Source: Ophthalmolycus amberensis
Lineage: Eukaryota; Chordata; Actinopteri; Perciformes; Zoarcidae
Assembly: GCA_024529925.1 (NCBI GenBank)
Contig: JAFEUB010001593.1
Span: 62,001-126,000, forward strand
DNA length: 64,000 bases
Direction: 5' to 3'
Under the pieces are notes generated by a model. It had not been told where the DNA came from. It ran no database searches and saw nothing but the letters and a program-made list of their open reading frames with translations. Shown here piece after piece: positions 35,701 to 40,904 of this stretch (position 1 is its first letter; each line of letters opens with the position of its first letter). The position numbers and the translations under genes were made by a program.

Positions 35701-36757
35701 CTGTCATTGCACGACCACACAGGCCCTCCTCTGGACACGAGCACTTTCTGTTAACTCCCGGTAAGCTGGCAAACTCTTGACATCTCCTTCCGATCAAAAT
35801 TGTGAAAAAAGATACAAATGTAGTGCATCTCCTACCGTGTTATGCATAACTAATAGTTTTCTCTCACAGGGGGTAAAGTGTTTATTATGCCCACCGAATT
35901 GTTGAAAAATCCACATGGAACAGAGGATTACTTTGTTGACCTACAGATAGCAACAGGCTCCTTTACCTGAATGTCTCTGTTGTCTGTGGTTTAGGCACAG
36001 TGCTTGACATGCTGAACAGTGCTGCTCCTCTGCCTCCAGTCAGACGACACGCAGAGCATGCTAAAGGCTCCAGGGGCTGCCTGGAGTATGACCATTTACC
36101 AGCCAGTCAAGGTAGGTACCTCAACATTCTCAGCAAATGCACACATGTGACTTAAAACACGGATCCAGATGACCGTGGAAGTTGCTTTGTGCAGACGGGC
36201 AAAGTTTGTCTGAAACTTTGAAATCCAGTTGTGTTTGGTTTCAGCTTTTTCATTTCCCAGAACCTATCCTGTTTTCCTTAAAGCAGGCCAACAATGTTTT
36301 GCCATCTCTGGAATTGAAGAGATATCTGCAGTGAATACCTTAATATCTGCTTTGTAAGACAGTGATTACCTAATAATAAAGGTCCAAACTCAGGCGATAT
36401 TGGAATGTCAAAGCTTTTGTTCTGTGAAGTCGAACTCAAGTTTCTCCGGGGTGCCAGGGTCCTTTTTCCACTGACATGATTTCTCTCCTTCTCTCTGTCA
36501 AAGTATCAATGGACTGTTTGCAGGCCCCTGCCAGGCCGCCCAAGCCACTGCCCAGGAAGATTCCTCCAGACATTAAGCCGGGCAAACCTCACAGCTTGGA
36601 GTCGGAGAACGTTGACGCCAAAATCGCGAAGCTGATGGGGGAAGGCTACTCCTTTGAGGACGTGAAGCGGGCGTTGATGATCGCCCAGTACAAAGTGGAT
36701 GTGGCCAGAAACATTCTGCGCGAGTTTGCCTTAGTGGCCCCGAGACTGAACCTGTAG
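2097..36757 (+). CDS. cblb: cblb: Cbl-b E3 ubiquitin ligase, 3' part of gene (13 exons)
   Basis: Cbl-b is a cytosolic RING E3 that binds phosphotyrosine kinases and adaptors through its TKB domain and ubiquitinates them, damping T-cell, B-cell and growth-factor receptor signalling. The 13 exons join in phase to 692 codons plus stop, about what remains of the 982-residue human protein after the N-terminal four-helix and EF-hand exons, which lie left of the window. Domain order is SH2 part of TKB, linker helix with its regulatory Tyr, C3HC4 RING, acidic and proline-rich region with SH3 ligands and tyrosine motifs, then UBA. Assignment to CBLB over CBL rests on the C-terminus (NILREF... ending PRLNL), the [14 protein letters not shown] block and the [12 protein letters not shown] block. 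Introns hold many mobile elements, mostly antisense. Exons are listed separately. Strand and neighbour (alcam, tail to tail) fit known vertebrate synteny. Confidence 0.95.
2711..2742 (+). repeat. Poly-G tract
   Basis: An AG-rich lead runs into more than 20 consecutive G in the intron after the SH2 exon. It is a homopolymer prone to slippage and a possible G-quadruplex former. The ORF at 2615-2830 on the - strand only translates it as poly-Pro. Confidence 0.9.
2891..3615 (-). mobile_element. Probable solo LTR with 4-bp target duplication aatt
   Basis: The block begins TGTTAGG and ends CCTACA, so it has TG...CA ends with partly inverted termini. It is flanked on both sides by aatt (2887-2890 and 3616-3619). 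It is richer in GC in its middle than the surrounding intron. On the - strand there is an AGCCAAT box (around 3199-3205), which suggests U3 lies at the high-coordinate end. Short repeats of a cacttctaa-type motif occupy 3500-3600. No internal retroviral sequence adjoins it, so it reads as a solo LTR left by LTR-LTR recombination. It could belong to the gag-bearing provirus at the window start, but I cannot show that. Confidence 0.6.
3993..4080 (+). CDS. cblb: cblb exon: end of SH2 and start of linker
   Basis: The acceptor is at TTCGCAG before 3993 and the donor is GTGGGT at 4081. The exon gives 29 codons after the split Phe: YLFPDGR, then [10 protein letters not shown], then HIKVTQ. This is the very conserved join between the SH2 domain and the linker helix of Cbl proteins. 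Confidence 0.93.
4081..5890 (+). other. cblb intron with an old dispersed repeat
   Basis: The region is mainly AT-rich intron. The stretch around 4305-4410 (CATTTCTGTAAATGTGCCAG and what follows) resembles 54085-54190 at a distance, so both are diverged copies of one dispersed fish repeat. No gene is seen. Confidence 0.5.
5891..6022 (+). CDS. cblb: cblb exon: linker helix and first half of RING
   Basis: A 132-base, phase-0 exon. It starts [10 protein letters not shown], with the linker tyrosine whose phosphorylation opens the ligase in Cbl proteins. It then gives the first RING ligands: CKIC, CGH and CTSC. The donor is at CAG|GTATTG. The RING is completed in the next exon, so loss of either exon would destroy ligase activity. 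Confidence 0.95.
6023..9845 (+). other. cblb intron, about 3.8 kb
   Basis: Unique-looking AT-rich intron without a recognisable gene or complete mobile element. It holds a (TG)n tract at about 7568-7599 and ends in a pyrimidine-rich acceptor before 9846. The ORFs here are short and unconserved in appearance. Confidence 0.6.
7568..7599. repeat. (TG)n microsatellite
   Basis: About sixteen TG dinucleotides in a cblb intron. Confidence 0.95.
9846..10046 (+). CDS. cblb: cblb exon: second half of RING and acidic segment
   Basis: A 201-base exon, phase 0 at both ends. It reads [19 protein letters not shown], the last RING ligands (CPFC), then IIVDPFDPR and an acidic [11 protein letters not shown] segment that matches the Asp-rich stretch of CBLB rather than CBL. 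The segment just after DPR differs from the mammalian one. The donor is AAG|GTAAAG. Confidence 0.94.
10100..11880 (-). mobile_element. LTR-like sequence interrupted by a LINE
   Basis: The sequence on either side of the LINE at 10319-11680 becomes continuous once the LINE and one target copy are removed. On the - strand its upstream half (11.7-11.87 kb) has two CCAAT boxes and a TTTAAATA box. Its downstream half (10.1-10.3 kb) has an AATAAA. That is the order expected of an LTR (U3, R with polyadenylation signal). I could not define TG...CA ends or a target duplication, so this is a suggestion only. Confidence 0.3.
10319..11680 (-). mobile_element. 5'-truncated L2/CR1/Rex1-type LINE, 12-bp target duplication
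   Basis: The - strand ORF at 10658-11602 gives the C-terminal part of a reverse transcriptase: [13 protein letters not shown], then FSDDSA (the catalytic DD pair), then a thumb region and a C-terminal tail ending near KLLSVDN. The element ends in (TTATC)n on its own strand, read as (GATAA)n at about 10316-10346. The 12-base duplication gaatgagttgat occurs at 10307-10318 and at 11681-11692, so the insertion edges are well set. The 5' part with endonuclease is missing, as is usual for target-primed insertion. The reading frame is long and nearly intact, which suggests a fairly young copy. It sits antisense in a cblb intron. Confidence 0.85.
12843..13037 (+). CDS. cblb: cblb exon: serine/proline-rich region
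   Basis: A 195-base, phase-0 exon after a TTTCTTTCAG acceptor, with donor AAG|GTCAGT. It gives RQNSP, then [14 protein letters not shown], then a Ser-Pro repeat ending [15 protein letters not shown] is a proline-rich SH3 ligand shared by CBL and CBLB; the QKG that follows and the neighbouring residues fit CBLB. Confidence 0.93.
13038..14028 (+). other. cblb intron, about 1 kb
   Basis: AT-rich intron. I see no gene, clear repeat family or RNA gene in it. It ends with a CT-rich tract and CTCTCTAG before 14029. Confidence 0.6.
14029..14415 (+). CDS. cblb: cblb exon: main proline-rich region
   Basis: A 387-base, phase-0 exon. It starts [19 protein letters not shown] and continues into [20 protein letters not shown], the conserved poly-Pro block that binds SH3 domains of Nck, Grb2, Src-family kinases and PI3K p85 in Cbl proteins. 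The C-terminal half (Ser-rich, then HLNGRPLSF) is fish-specific in detail and looks disordered. The donor is AAG|GTAGGG. Confidence 0.93.
14564..15297. mobile_element. hAT-type transposon ends, non-autonomous, with (AT)n interior
   Basis: The left end reads CAGTGGTTCTCAACTGG, the start of many hAT (Charlie-like) elements. The right end reads TATTGGTGACCCCTG, which inverted is the hAT-like CAGGGGTCACCAATA. The two termini do not match each other and I find no shared 8-bp flank, so these may be two hAT relics side by side. The interior has an interrupted AT microsatellite and no transposase frame. Confidence 0.5.
14638..14778. repeat. (AT)n microsatellite
   Basis: About 140 bases of TATATA broken at intervals by an extra A. 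It can fold back on itself. The Tyr/Ile-only ORF on the - strand is an artefact of it. Confidence 0.95.
15325..15490 (+). mobile_element. tRNA-derived SINE
   Basis: GGTTGGGGGTTCAATCC resembles the B box of a tRNA-type promoter. It is followed by the body common to many fish SINEs (AAGTGTCCTTGAGCAAGACA, then a TAAACCCAAACCGCTCC stretch). Related copies are at 48530 and 51125. The 3' edge is unclear. Confidence 0.65.
15680..16420 (-). mobile_element. Rex1/CR1-type LINE fragment, 3' end
   Basis: Read on the - strand, about 16140-16225 gives a reverse-transcriptase C-terminal segment ([11 protein letters not shown], then [13 protein letters not shown]). The remainder down to about 15690 is the 3' region, ending in CGTTGTGCAACC and a TCGTAAAATGACAG-like stretch that recurs at the 3' ends of fish LINEs. 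It is frameshifted and diverged, so an old copy. Confidence 0.6.
17146..17237 (+). CDS. cblb: cblb exon: first tyrosine motif segment
   Basis: A 92-base exon after GTGTGCAG. It reads [17 protein letters not shown], aligned with the SEEYDVPP region of mammalian Cbl-b. The Tyr is kept but the residue at +3 is Leu, not Pro. It ends with two bases (AA) of a Lys codon; the donor is GTGAGT at 17238. Confidence 0.88.
17244..17420. repeat. 3'-end fragment of a dispersed repeat
   Basis: It starts with GAATGAATGAATTTTATTTA, then a stretch ending in AGCGCTTTTCACAGA. This is the reverse of a common fish LINE/SINE tail, followed by A-rich sequence. Confidence 0.45.
17672..20234 (-). mobile_element. hAT transposon copy 1, 8-bp target duplication tcaaaatc
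   Basis: The ends are CAGTGGCGGGCCGTGCATTT and, inverted, CAGTGGTGGGCCGTCAGGGC, giving terminal repeats of about 15 bp with one mismatch. The 8-base flank tcaaaatc is present exactly at 17664-17671 and 20235-20242, diagnostic of hAT. A second copy lies at 55240-56966 in the opposite orientation with the same ends. This copy keeps the transposase C-terminal dimerisation region (see 18236-18465) but not the N-terminal coding region. It also has about 1.3 kb (roughly 18.72-20.03 kb) with no counterpart in copy 2, either retained transposon sequence or a nested insertion. It lies in a cblb intron. Confidence 0.9.
18236..18465 (-). pseudogene. hAT transposase C-terminal (hATC) remnant
   Basis: On the - strand about 18465-18405 reads [19 protein letters not shown]. 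This is the hallmark of the hAT C-terminal dimerisation domain, close to ZMYM1-like and other animal hAT transposases. The frame then breaks, but sequence resembling the normal C-terminus (a basic stretch ending in an aromatic-rich tail and stop) remains near 18240. The DDE catalytic core is absent. Confidence 0.75.
20950..21260 (+). repeat. Dispersed repeat, direct copy 1
   Basis: It shares long blocks with 22560-22810: CTATCAAAATGTTCAGCTCT, a GACTTTTCATATTT stretch, TTGAATGGGAT plus CTATGGAGAA, and CAGCTACAGACACCAT. It belongs to a TTCAGCT-rich interspersed fish repeat. No coding potential is evident. Confidence 0.6.
21838..21939. repeat. CT/GT microsatellites and poly-C tract
   Basis: Alternating (CT)n and (GT)n runs are followed by about 17 C at 21923-21939. 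Confidence 0.9.
22195..22545. repeat. Imperfect TAC/TGC trinucleotide repeat
   Basis: About 350 bases are built from ACT/GCT/ATT triplets. Because the period is three, all frames stay open, giving poly-Thr, poly-Leu or poly-Ser ORFs on both strands. These are not genes. Confidence 0.9.
22560..22960 (+). repeat. Dispersed repeat, direct copy 2
   Basis: Second copy of the TTCAGCT-rich repeat at 20950-21260, about 1.6 kb apart and in the same orientation. It extends further right into a TTTCAGC-rich tail near 22900. Confidence 0.6.
23560..23800 (-). mobile_element. tRNA-headed SINE, antisense
   Basis: On the - strand it begins GGCACAGTGGTGTAGTAGTT and AGCACTGTCGCC, a tRNA-like head. The body contains GAGTCCAAAGACCTG, TAAATTTGCCCGCAG and CTGGCGACCTGTTCAGGGTG. 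The same family is in forward orientation at 53040-53365. Confidence 0.7.
24215..26560 (+). mobile_element. Decayed L2/CR1/Rex1-type LINE, endonuclease to reverse transcriptase
   Basis: Broken frames on the + strand spell an APE-type endonuclease (GDFNH near 24290; GRSDHN near 24430). They then give reverse-transcriptase blocks: [10 protein letters not shown] near 25300, [13 protein letters not shown] near 25500, a [15 protein letters not shown] stretch and FSDDSAVVG near 25690-25800, and the C-terminal [20 protein letters not shown] near 26335-26400. It has many frameshifts and stops, so it is an old inactive copy. It is related to the younger element at 10319-11680. It lies sense in a cblb intron, ending just before the exon at 26628. 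Confidence 0.85.
26628..26762 (+). CDS. cblb: cblb exon: second tyrosine motif segment
   Basis: The first base completes the Lys codon of the previous exon. The exon contains [13 protein letters not shown], matching the DDEYKIPSS motif of mammalian Cbl-b. Here the YxxP pattern, a Crk/CrkL SH2 ligand, is intact. It ends with AG of an Arg codon; the donor is GTACTG. Confidence 0.9.
26849..26904 (+). CDS. cblb: cblb small exon (56 bases)
   Basis: The acceptor is TCATTCAG and the donor is CCTG|GTGAGT. It reads [20 protein letters not shown] across the joins. Phase is correct on both sides (1 base in, 1 base out). It has little similarity to mammalian Cbl-b, which is variable here, so it is supported by splice sites and phase only. 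Confidence 0.75.
27080..28258 (-). repeat. Copy A 3' LTR (1179 bp, internally deleted)
   Basis: It begins TGTTGGGAACTAAT and ends CCCCAACA. Compared with the 5' LTR (2079 bp) it lacks about 890 bases corresponding to 32352-33239, at the R/U5 side, plus a 21-base block near 27890. Elsewhere the two LTRs look almost identical, so insertion was recent. Confidence 0.88.
28259..28269 (-). promoter_or_regulatory. Copy A polypurine tract
   Basis: On the - strand AAAGGGGGGA lies directly upstream of the TGTTGGGG start of the 3' LTR, the expected plus-strand primer of an LTR retroelement. Copy B has the same tract at 42461-42471. Confidence 0.85.
28270..29790 (-). other. Copy A 3' internal region, non-coding
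   Basis: About 1.5 kb between the protease-like remnant and the polypurine tract, in the place where pol and env would be. It contains short GTTCA-type repeats (28395-28520, including a duplicated CATCTGGGCAGATGACT). I see no long reading frame or pol motif. It is closely matched by 42472-43780 of copy B, so this sequence is propagated with the family. Confidence 0.7.
29790..29890 (-). pseudogene. Copy A protease-like DSG remnant
   Basis: The - strand reads [12 protein letters not shown] at about 29855-29810, resembling the retropepsin active-site motif (ALLDSGS-type). Copy B has the same residues with a third-base difference in the Leu or Pro codon. Flanking indels break the frame here. No second half of a protease can be recognised. 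Confidence 0.5.
30101..31588 (-). CDS. Copy A gag-like ORF (495 aa, C-terminus frameshifted)
   Basis: It starts MSDEKPP. A helical N-terminal region (about 15-100) is followed by a coiled-coil-like heptad region (about 100-150), a Ser/Thr/Arg-rich linker (150-260) and a capsid-like helical domain (about 260-430). The last includes [12 protein letters not shown], an [21 protein letters not shown] stretch and [12 protein letters not shown]. This order fits retrotransposon gag. There is no myristoylation Gly at position 2 and no CCHC knuckle. Relative to copy B, a run of C on the + strand has seven instead of six bases (30104-30110); this shifts the frame and ends the ORF after about residue 493. 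Otherwise the copies differ by scattered substitutions with the frame kept, suggesting recent selection for a working Gag. Confidence 0.8.
   Translation of the reverse strand: MSDEKPPTPGAVAPEDIALRDAVADVLRLTAKEREYFAKYTAVLCNEQLEQLVAYVNNSAGKPERLIQDVIGAILHAYHQKMQLQAARTRAPSDEQQREIWTLRTEVQELSRDCRALQSENNSRRNDLREANLELSKALESNDRLRALQGVPATPVGTATPYRAPQPSHFLVSAPSFPETRTTLHFLKTTSTTRRREDQHQVLDGPGGFKPTSGERNPPRSSRARQELTTSPSGREDDHRYHHREYGDSDDSDGPGPINLGGLRTRQIESLAKDVERFNPDNHESSIDDYLREIDRCLLDLSRPSSREKLKLVWKTTARSVHALMETLQPSIRDRYSSRCHALREEYSLYTDPASATLGAFAISQERLESPRDYFRRLRSAYLQGRNAPGLEEDHAFKSLFLHNLHDNVRYDVTMHCRTSKLIMPEIRKYAQLAWETRGRPTNRYEDTAIVLGIQQSSDSDLASEDDERPWPSEPWSPPRNRRPWRSKDQRNQGG
31646..31870 (-). repeat. Copy A leader tandem repeat (82 bp x about 2.7)
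   Basis: About 2.7 units of an 82-base sequence (CTGTTAGTGTTACGGTTCAT and onward) lie between the primer-binding site and the gag start. Copy B has the equivalent at 45842-46067. Position suggests packaging or translational control; this is inference. Confidence 0.85.
31871..32317 (-). other. Copy A leader, AT-rich part
   Basis: A/T-rich untranslated leader with AAAATTAAGATTAAAAATC-like runs between the primer-binding site and the tandem repeats. No gene is seen. Confidence 0.6.
32318..32334 (-). promoter_or_regulatory. Copy A primer-binding site, elongator tRNA-Met type
   Basis: The + strand reads CCTCACACGGGGCACCA, three bases (tta) from the LTR edge. The last 17 bases of vertebrate elongator tRNA-Met (T-stem, acceptor stem beginning GCC at the other end, and CCA) read the same as I recall them. 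Copy B is identical here. Confidence 0.75.
32338..34416 (-). repeat. Copy A 5' LTR (2079 bp)
   Basis: TG...CA ends TGTTGGGAAC and GACCCCAACA (+ strand). It contains three ATGGCGG motifs (32864-32960), a pair of CACGTG E-boxes (about 32980-33003), a short (GT)n and, on the - strand, CCAAT near 34220. Its low-coordinate half matches copy B's LTR, but its U3 end is different. Confidence 0.88.
34663..34776 (+). CDS. cblb: cblb exon: SDYD tyrosine motif
   Basis: The acceptor is GATTATCAG and the donor is CAAG|GTAGCC. Two bases complete a Gly codon. It ends [15 protein letters not shown], matching the conserved RTPSDYDLLIPP block of CBLB. It begins only 246 bases after LTR copy A. Confidence 0.9.
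34777..35589 (+). other. cblb intron
   Basis: Unique-looking intron with a short GATAA/GATAGA microsatellite near 35040-35065. No gene or mobile element is recognised. Confidence 0.6.
35590..35760 (+). CDS. cblb: cblb exon: proline- and serine-rich segment
   Basis: Two bases complete Ala, then [16 protein letters not shown], a Ser-rich tract and [14 protein letters not shown]. The PPPPPVRHS and RPSSG..FLL blocks align with CBLB (PPPPPPARHS; RPSSGQDLFLL). The donor is CCCG|GTAAGC. Confidence 0.92.
35995..36111 (+). CDS. cblb: cblb exon: APLPPVRR segment
   Basis: The acceptor is GTTTAG and the donor is CAAG|GTAGGT. It reads [10 protein letters not shown] and later YDHLPAS, aligned with VPLPPARR and DYDQLPS of [12 protein letters not shown] is a proline-rich SH3 ligand of PxxxPR-like type. 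Confidence 0.9.
36504..36757 (+). CDS. cblb: cblb terminal exon: CIN85-binding motif and UBA domain
   Basis: The acceptor is TGTCAAAG. The exon reads [13 protein letters not shown], a PxxxPR ligand for CIN85/CD2AP SH3 domains. It continues with the UBA domain, [19 protein letters not shown] through VARNILREF, and ends APRLNL and TAG. UBA binding of ubiquitin is a property of Cbl-b, not of Cbl. This segment decides the gene's identity as cblb. Confidence 0.95.
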
Positions 36758-37989
36758 TCCAAGAGACAGCGAAAGGGGAGCACAACAGTAAAGCTGTGCC
36801 TCTGAATGGGCCGACGAAAAAGGGCTCCTTCATTCTGCTTGGCCTGGGACTGGTAGAACTACAGTATTCAACAGAAATATTTCCAGAGACTTGCCTTTTG
36901 TTGCCGAACAGAGATGATGATGCTCAACAAAGTGGCTGAAACCAAATCACTGTAGAACACAGAGAATCACAAAAGGGAGAAAATCATCTGTGAATGATTT
37001 AAACCTGTGAAAAAAACAGAACCTGACTTGGTGTTGTTTACAGTGAGCTTTTTGCCAGTGCTGTTTGGTTCCAGGCCTGACTGTATGCCTGTTTTAAAGC
37101 CCTGATCCTGCTGCTACTGTTCCTTTCACACCCTGCCACCCTTCAGATTTTAGTTTGAAGGGCCTTACAATAGAACACAACATCTCGAGCTCTTTTGCAC
37201 TTATATGCACAGCCGATTTGTAGGGGTCATTCTTATTTACAGCCAGTGGGGGGAGCCAGACTCCATCGTTTCTCTTCTCTAACTCCTTGTGTTACTTTCT
37301 TCTTTTCTTGTTTCCTTGTTTCCTCGGCTCCCTCCTCCTAATCCCTTGTCCATGAGAGAATACTTCAGTGGTTGTCCAGGGTCTGGCTGACTTAACAGGA
37401 TCTGGTGAGCTGGGAGTGGTTAGATGCAGCCAGAGGATGCCTTATTGATTCACTTGTTTCCCCCAGACCTGGAGAAAACTGTACCACTGCTACAGAAGAG
37501 CACCTTTTGTTAGACTTGGTATCTCATTTGGACAAGAAGAGTGACGCATGGAGAGGGTGAAAGGCTTAGTTTTGCTCTTTGTTTCAGACCAGAGGATTAA
37601 TCAGCTTTCTTCATCTGAGGACAGCAAGCCTATGAATGTATTTGTTCTGCATGAATGAGCTATACCTTAGTACATTTTGTCCTCGACAAAAGCCAGACGA
37701 TCATGCCTGCATTTAGCTCAAGCATTTAAATGGCAGAAGCCGACCTGTTGTGTAGATCAACGAGCCAGATGTTGTCTGTTAGAGCTCTGCAGCCATCACA
37801 CAGCCTCCTGTCTCCACTTCAATTACACAGCCATCATATGTCCACATTCGCCACATGTTTGAGGAATCACTGTCTGATTTGGAGTGAAAGTTACTTGATG
37901 ACTCTGTAACAATTTCACATTTTTTCCTGATGTAGAGTGATCACAGTAAAGACCAACAGAATACTGCAGAGCATTCAAAGTATGAGATG

Positions 37990-38260
37990 AGATGAGATAT
38001 AGTTTCAGAATCAGAAACCGTTTATTGCCAATGTATGTTGCACATACAAGGAATTTGTACATAACATTAAACAATCAACAACAATCCACACTGCAAGAAA
38101 TAGAAAAATATTACAATTTACAATAGAATATAAAAGAATACAAATATAAAATAAAGTGCACAAACAGATAACAGTACTATGAACAAGTATGATGAAGTGG
38201 AGTATAAAAGTGTTGAGTGTGTTTCAATGAAGAAGCAGAGAAGTGTACCGGGGGATGACA
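37990..38260 (-). mobile_element. LINE 3' tail
   Basis: CAGAATCAGAAACCGTTTAT, GCCAATGTATGTTGCACATA and CAAGGAATTTGTACATAA are typical of the reversed 3' ends of Rex1/L2-type fish LINEs. It lies inside the probable cblb 3' UTR. Confidence 0.6.
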
Positions 38261-38664
38261 GAGTCAGAGGCCCCGGGCTCAGTTGATGAGCCCGACTGCG
38301 GATCTGGAGTAAGGTGTATTTCATCACAAGATGTCTCACCAATGCATGTATTGGATTTGTACAAATGTGAAACTATTTGGTTTTACGAGCCTCTTTCCTT
38401 TAAAGTAGTATGCAAGATGTTGCCAGACTTGTTAGAGATGTAGTTTGCCATAAAACGGCTGTTTACTCGGCTATTATTCTCAGAAACATTGAAGGACCAT
38501 TCCAGGTTATCATTTGGGCGGGGCTACCTTGTTAATTAACCTACTTGTGATTGACAGGTTGCTACCAGAGTCAAATATGGCATATCTAACACGCCGTCAC
38601 TTCTCCGCAGTCCAAATATGGTCGCTTCCGTTCACTGGTTGCACAAAACCAAGATAGCGATGAC

Positions 38665-38710
38665 CAAAATGTCAAAGTCAAGGCTTTGAAGCCTTGACTT
38701 TGACATTTTG
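38665..38710. repeat. Perfect 22-bp inverted repeat, 2-base loop
   Basis: Left arm 38665-38686 and right arm 38689-38710 are exact reverse complements around TG. Beyond a short mismatch, pairing continues weakly (GATG/CATC). If transcribed in the cblb 3' UTR it would fold into a near-blunt hairpin. Confidence 0.92.
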
Positions 38711-39691
38711 ACATCACTATGTCACGACAACTACGTCCTCTTCTTGTATGCAGTCTATATTTTAACCCTGTCGTATCATATGAATGCACCTGTTTCTTGT
38801 CCCATCCTCTATCTAGCGATGTTGAGAGGTTACAGCTAGATTATCTACTAAGGAAATCTTTATGTATGTGTATGTGTACACAATGTATTGTGTAGGAAAC
38901 GTGGGGCTAACAGGTGGATCCTGACAGTACAACGTGATGTGTCAATATGATGTTGTTATAACTAATGTATATCAGGACTGTAGTAACCTTTATGTTATTA
39001 ACAGTTGATGCACGCTGAGCTAGGCACCCTGAGACAGCCTCTGGGTCTGTGTGTTTGTGTTTGAACACACAAGCAGAGTAAGTCAGGGAGATCCCGGTGT
39101 CTATACAGGGACGAGCTGAAGAAACACAGAGATGCACCTCCAGGCTCTCTATACTCTGCAGCCATTATTAGGCTATCAAAATGTATTTGAGATGATGTAT
39201 TGTATTTTGATGGATTTAAGTCTCCTGTGATTGAGGCTCCTCACAAAGCAGATCTCAGTGTTTCTGGTGAAAGACTTCAGGCTCAGTTGGAACCTCCTGA
39301 TAATACAGCAGGAGGAAACGATAAAGCAGTACTAATGATACAGCTCCCTGACTTTCATCTTTACATCCACATGTGTTCATAATGAGAGAGTGACGCCTAA
39401 CGTGAAAGCACTCTGTGCTTGAGTGGTGTTTTTGTGTGTTGGAATAAGTCAGCCATTTTAACAGCTTCCATGTTACCATAGAGACAAGGTTGCCAAAATG
39501 TTGCTGTGTTCATGTAGAAACTACTAAGTATGGCTGTCTGTGCTGCATAGTCAACCATGGGAATAAAATGATGCTTGGTGATGGAGAGAAAATAGCCATG
39601 AGTGAATGTGCTCTTAAAGTCCACAATCTGGGAGGCACAAAGCTGATATTGATTTATTCCATTTATTCTTTTAGTCATCTGGTCATCTGTA

Positions 39692-39711
39692 CCCCCCCCC
39701 CCCCCCCCCAC
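39692..39711. repeat. Poly-C tract
   Basis: About 18 C in the downstream region of cblb. Confidence 0.9.
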
Positions 39712-40523
39712 GTCTTTACATAAAGAGGATGTATTCCTTCCACTGCCATCCTTTCCTTCCTTGAGCAGTACTATAAACCGCACTGTAGTTTGAAAGGACC
39801 TGATGTTAATCTCCGGGCTTTAAACAGTCCACAGAGAATTATTGATAACGAGCAACGCTGTGTACAAAGAGGAGAGCCTCCAGTGTCTGTTATCATCCAC
39901 AGTGCAGACACAGATTCACAAAACATTTGACCCCATGCAGCAAAGCCATGAAAGTATGTCAGCTAAACAAAAACACACAAATCAACATATAATTAAGCAC
40001 TTGGATAATGCCGAGTCATCAGCTAAGCAGCTTTATCTGCTCCCCTAATCACCATGGTTATTTACATTTCAGCATTCAGCTGATATTTATTGTCACAATT
40101 GACAATGCTTTTCGTACTGTACCAGAAAATCCTCCGAATGGAATGTGTGAGACTGCTCTCCGGTTCATGTTCCAGATTCGACCCGTGTCTGGTTCATCTT
40201 CAGAAGAATCATGTTCACATATGAAGTTCAGTGGCATTCCCTTCAACGTGATGCTTAACTTTAGCTCTGGTCTGTTTTCACTTTTATTTTCTCAAACTTG
40301 AACTCCTCTCGGCTCAGTATTGTCCGTCCATTGGACCTTCTTGTGAAGCGGGTAAGTGGCCTTAGGTTGCAAAGTCAGCAACTTTTATTTTCTAATGCCA
40401 TTTTCGTATTAAAGTGCTCTGGTGACAAAAACGTGACATGAATATGTAACGCATAAAGTAATGTGCAGTTAATTTATACATTAGTAATGCTTTTTTGTTG
40501 ATCTATTTTATTTTATATAAGTA

Positions 40524-40529
40524 AATAAA
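40524..40529 (+). terminator. cblb: Candidate cblb polyadenylation signal
   Basis: AATAAA followed within about 30 bases by TTTGTTTTATTTG and then a (GT)n run, a good downstream GU-rich element. Not proven to be used. Confidence 0.45.
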
Positions 40530-40904
40530 AAGTCACGATTCCTTTGTTTTATTTGTGTGTGTGTGTGTGTGTGTGTGTGTCCTGATACCATGGGAGGCTT
40601 CTAGTGTGTCGAAAGACGTTTGATTTGTTACAGTAATGCAACAGAATTAACAAGTGGTGTCACGCGTGATTATGACTTCAGCGAGCTTCACACTGCCGCC
40701 AGCTACTGACTTCAGAACCGGAGAAATCTCTTTGCGGTAATAAGTGAGGAATGCTGAAATGAACTGGAAGTTATGAAAGAAAGTGAGAAATTGACCCCAG
40801 AAATGCCTGTGGAGTGCCATGCTACTGTTAGCACCCCCAGTGGACTGATAGTATAAGGAAGAGTCATTTGTATTAACCAAAACACACATTCTGCTGATGA
40901 TCTA

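Larger units (their letters stand above)
36758..40545 (+). other. cblb: Probable cblb 3' UTR
   Basis: No further coding follows the stop. The first strong polyadenylation context I see is AATAAA at 40524-40529, followed by a T- then (GT)n-rich stretch as expected of a downstream element. A weaker AATAAA lies near 39562. The UTR would then be about 3.8 kb and contain a LINE tail (37990-38260) and a long hairpin (38665-38710). Earlier cleavage at a variant signal is possible. Confidence 0.45.

Noticed and set aside
2097..36757. Gene is cbl (c-Cbl) rather than cblb
   Set aside because: The UBA and C-terminus (PRLNL), the acidic stretch after the RING and the [12 protein letters not shown] block fit CBLB; alcam is the expected neighbour of CBLB.
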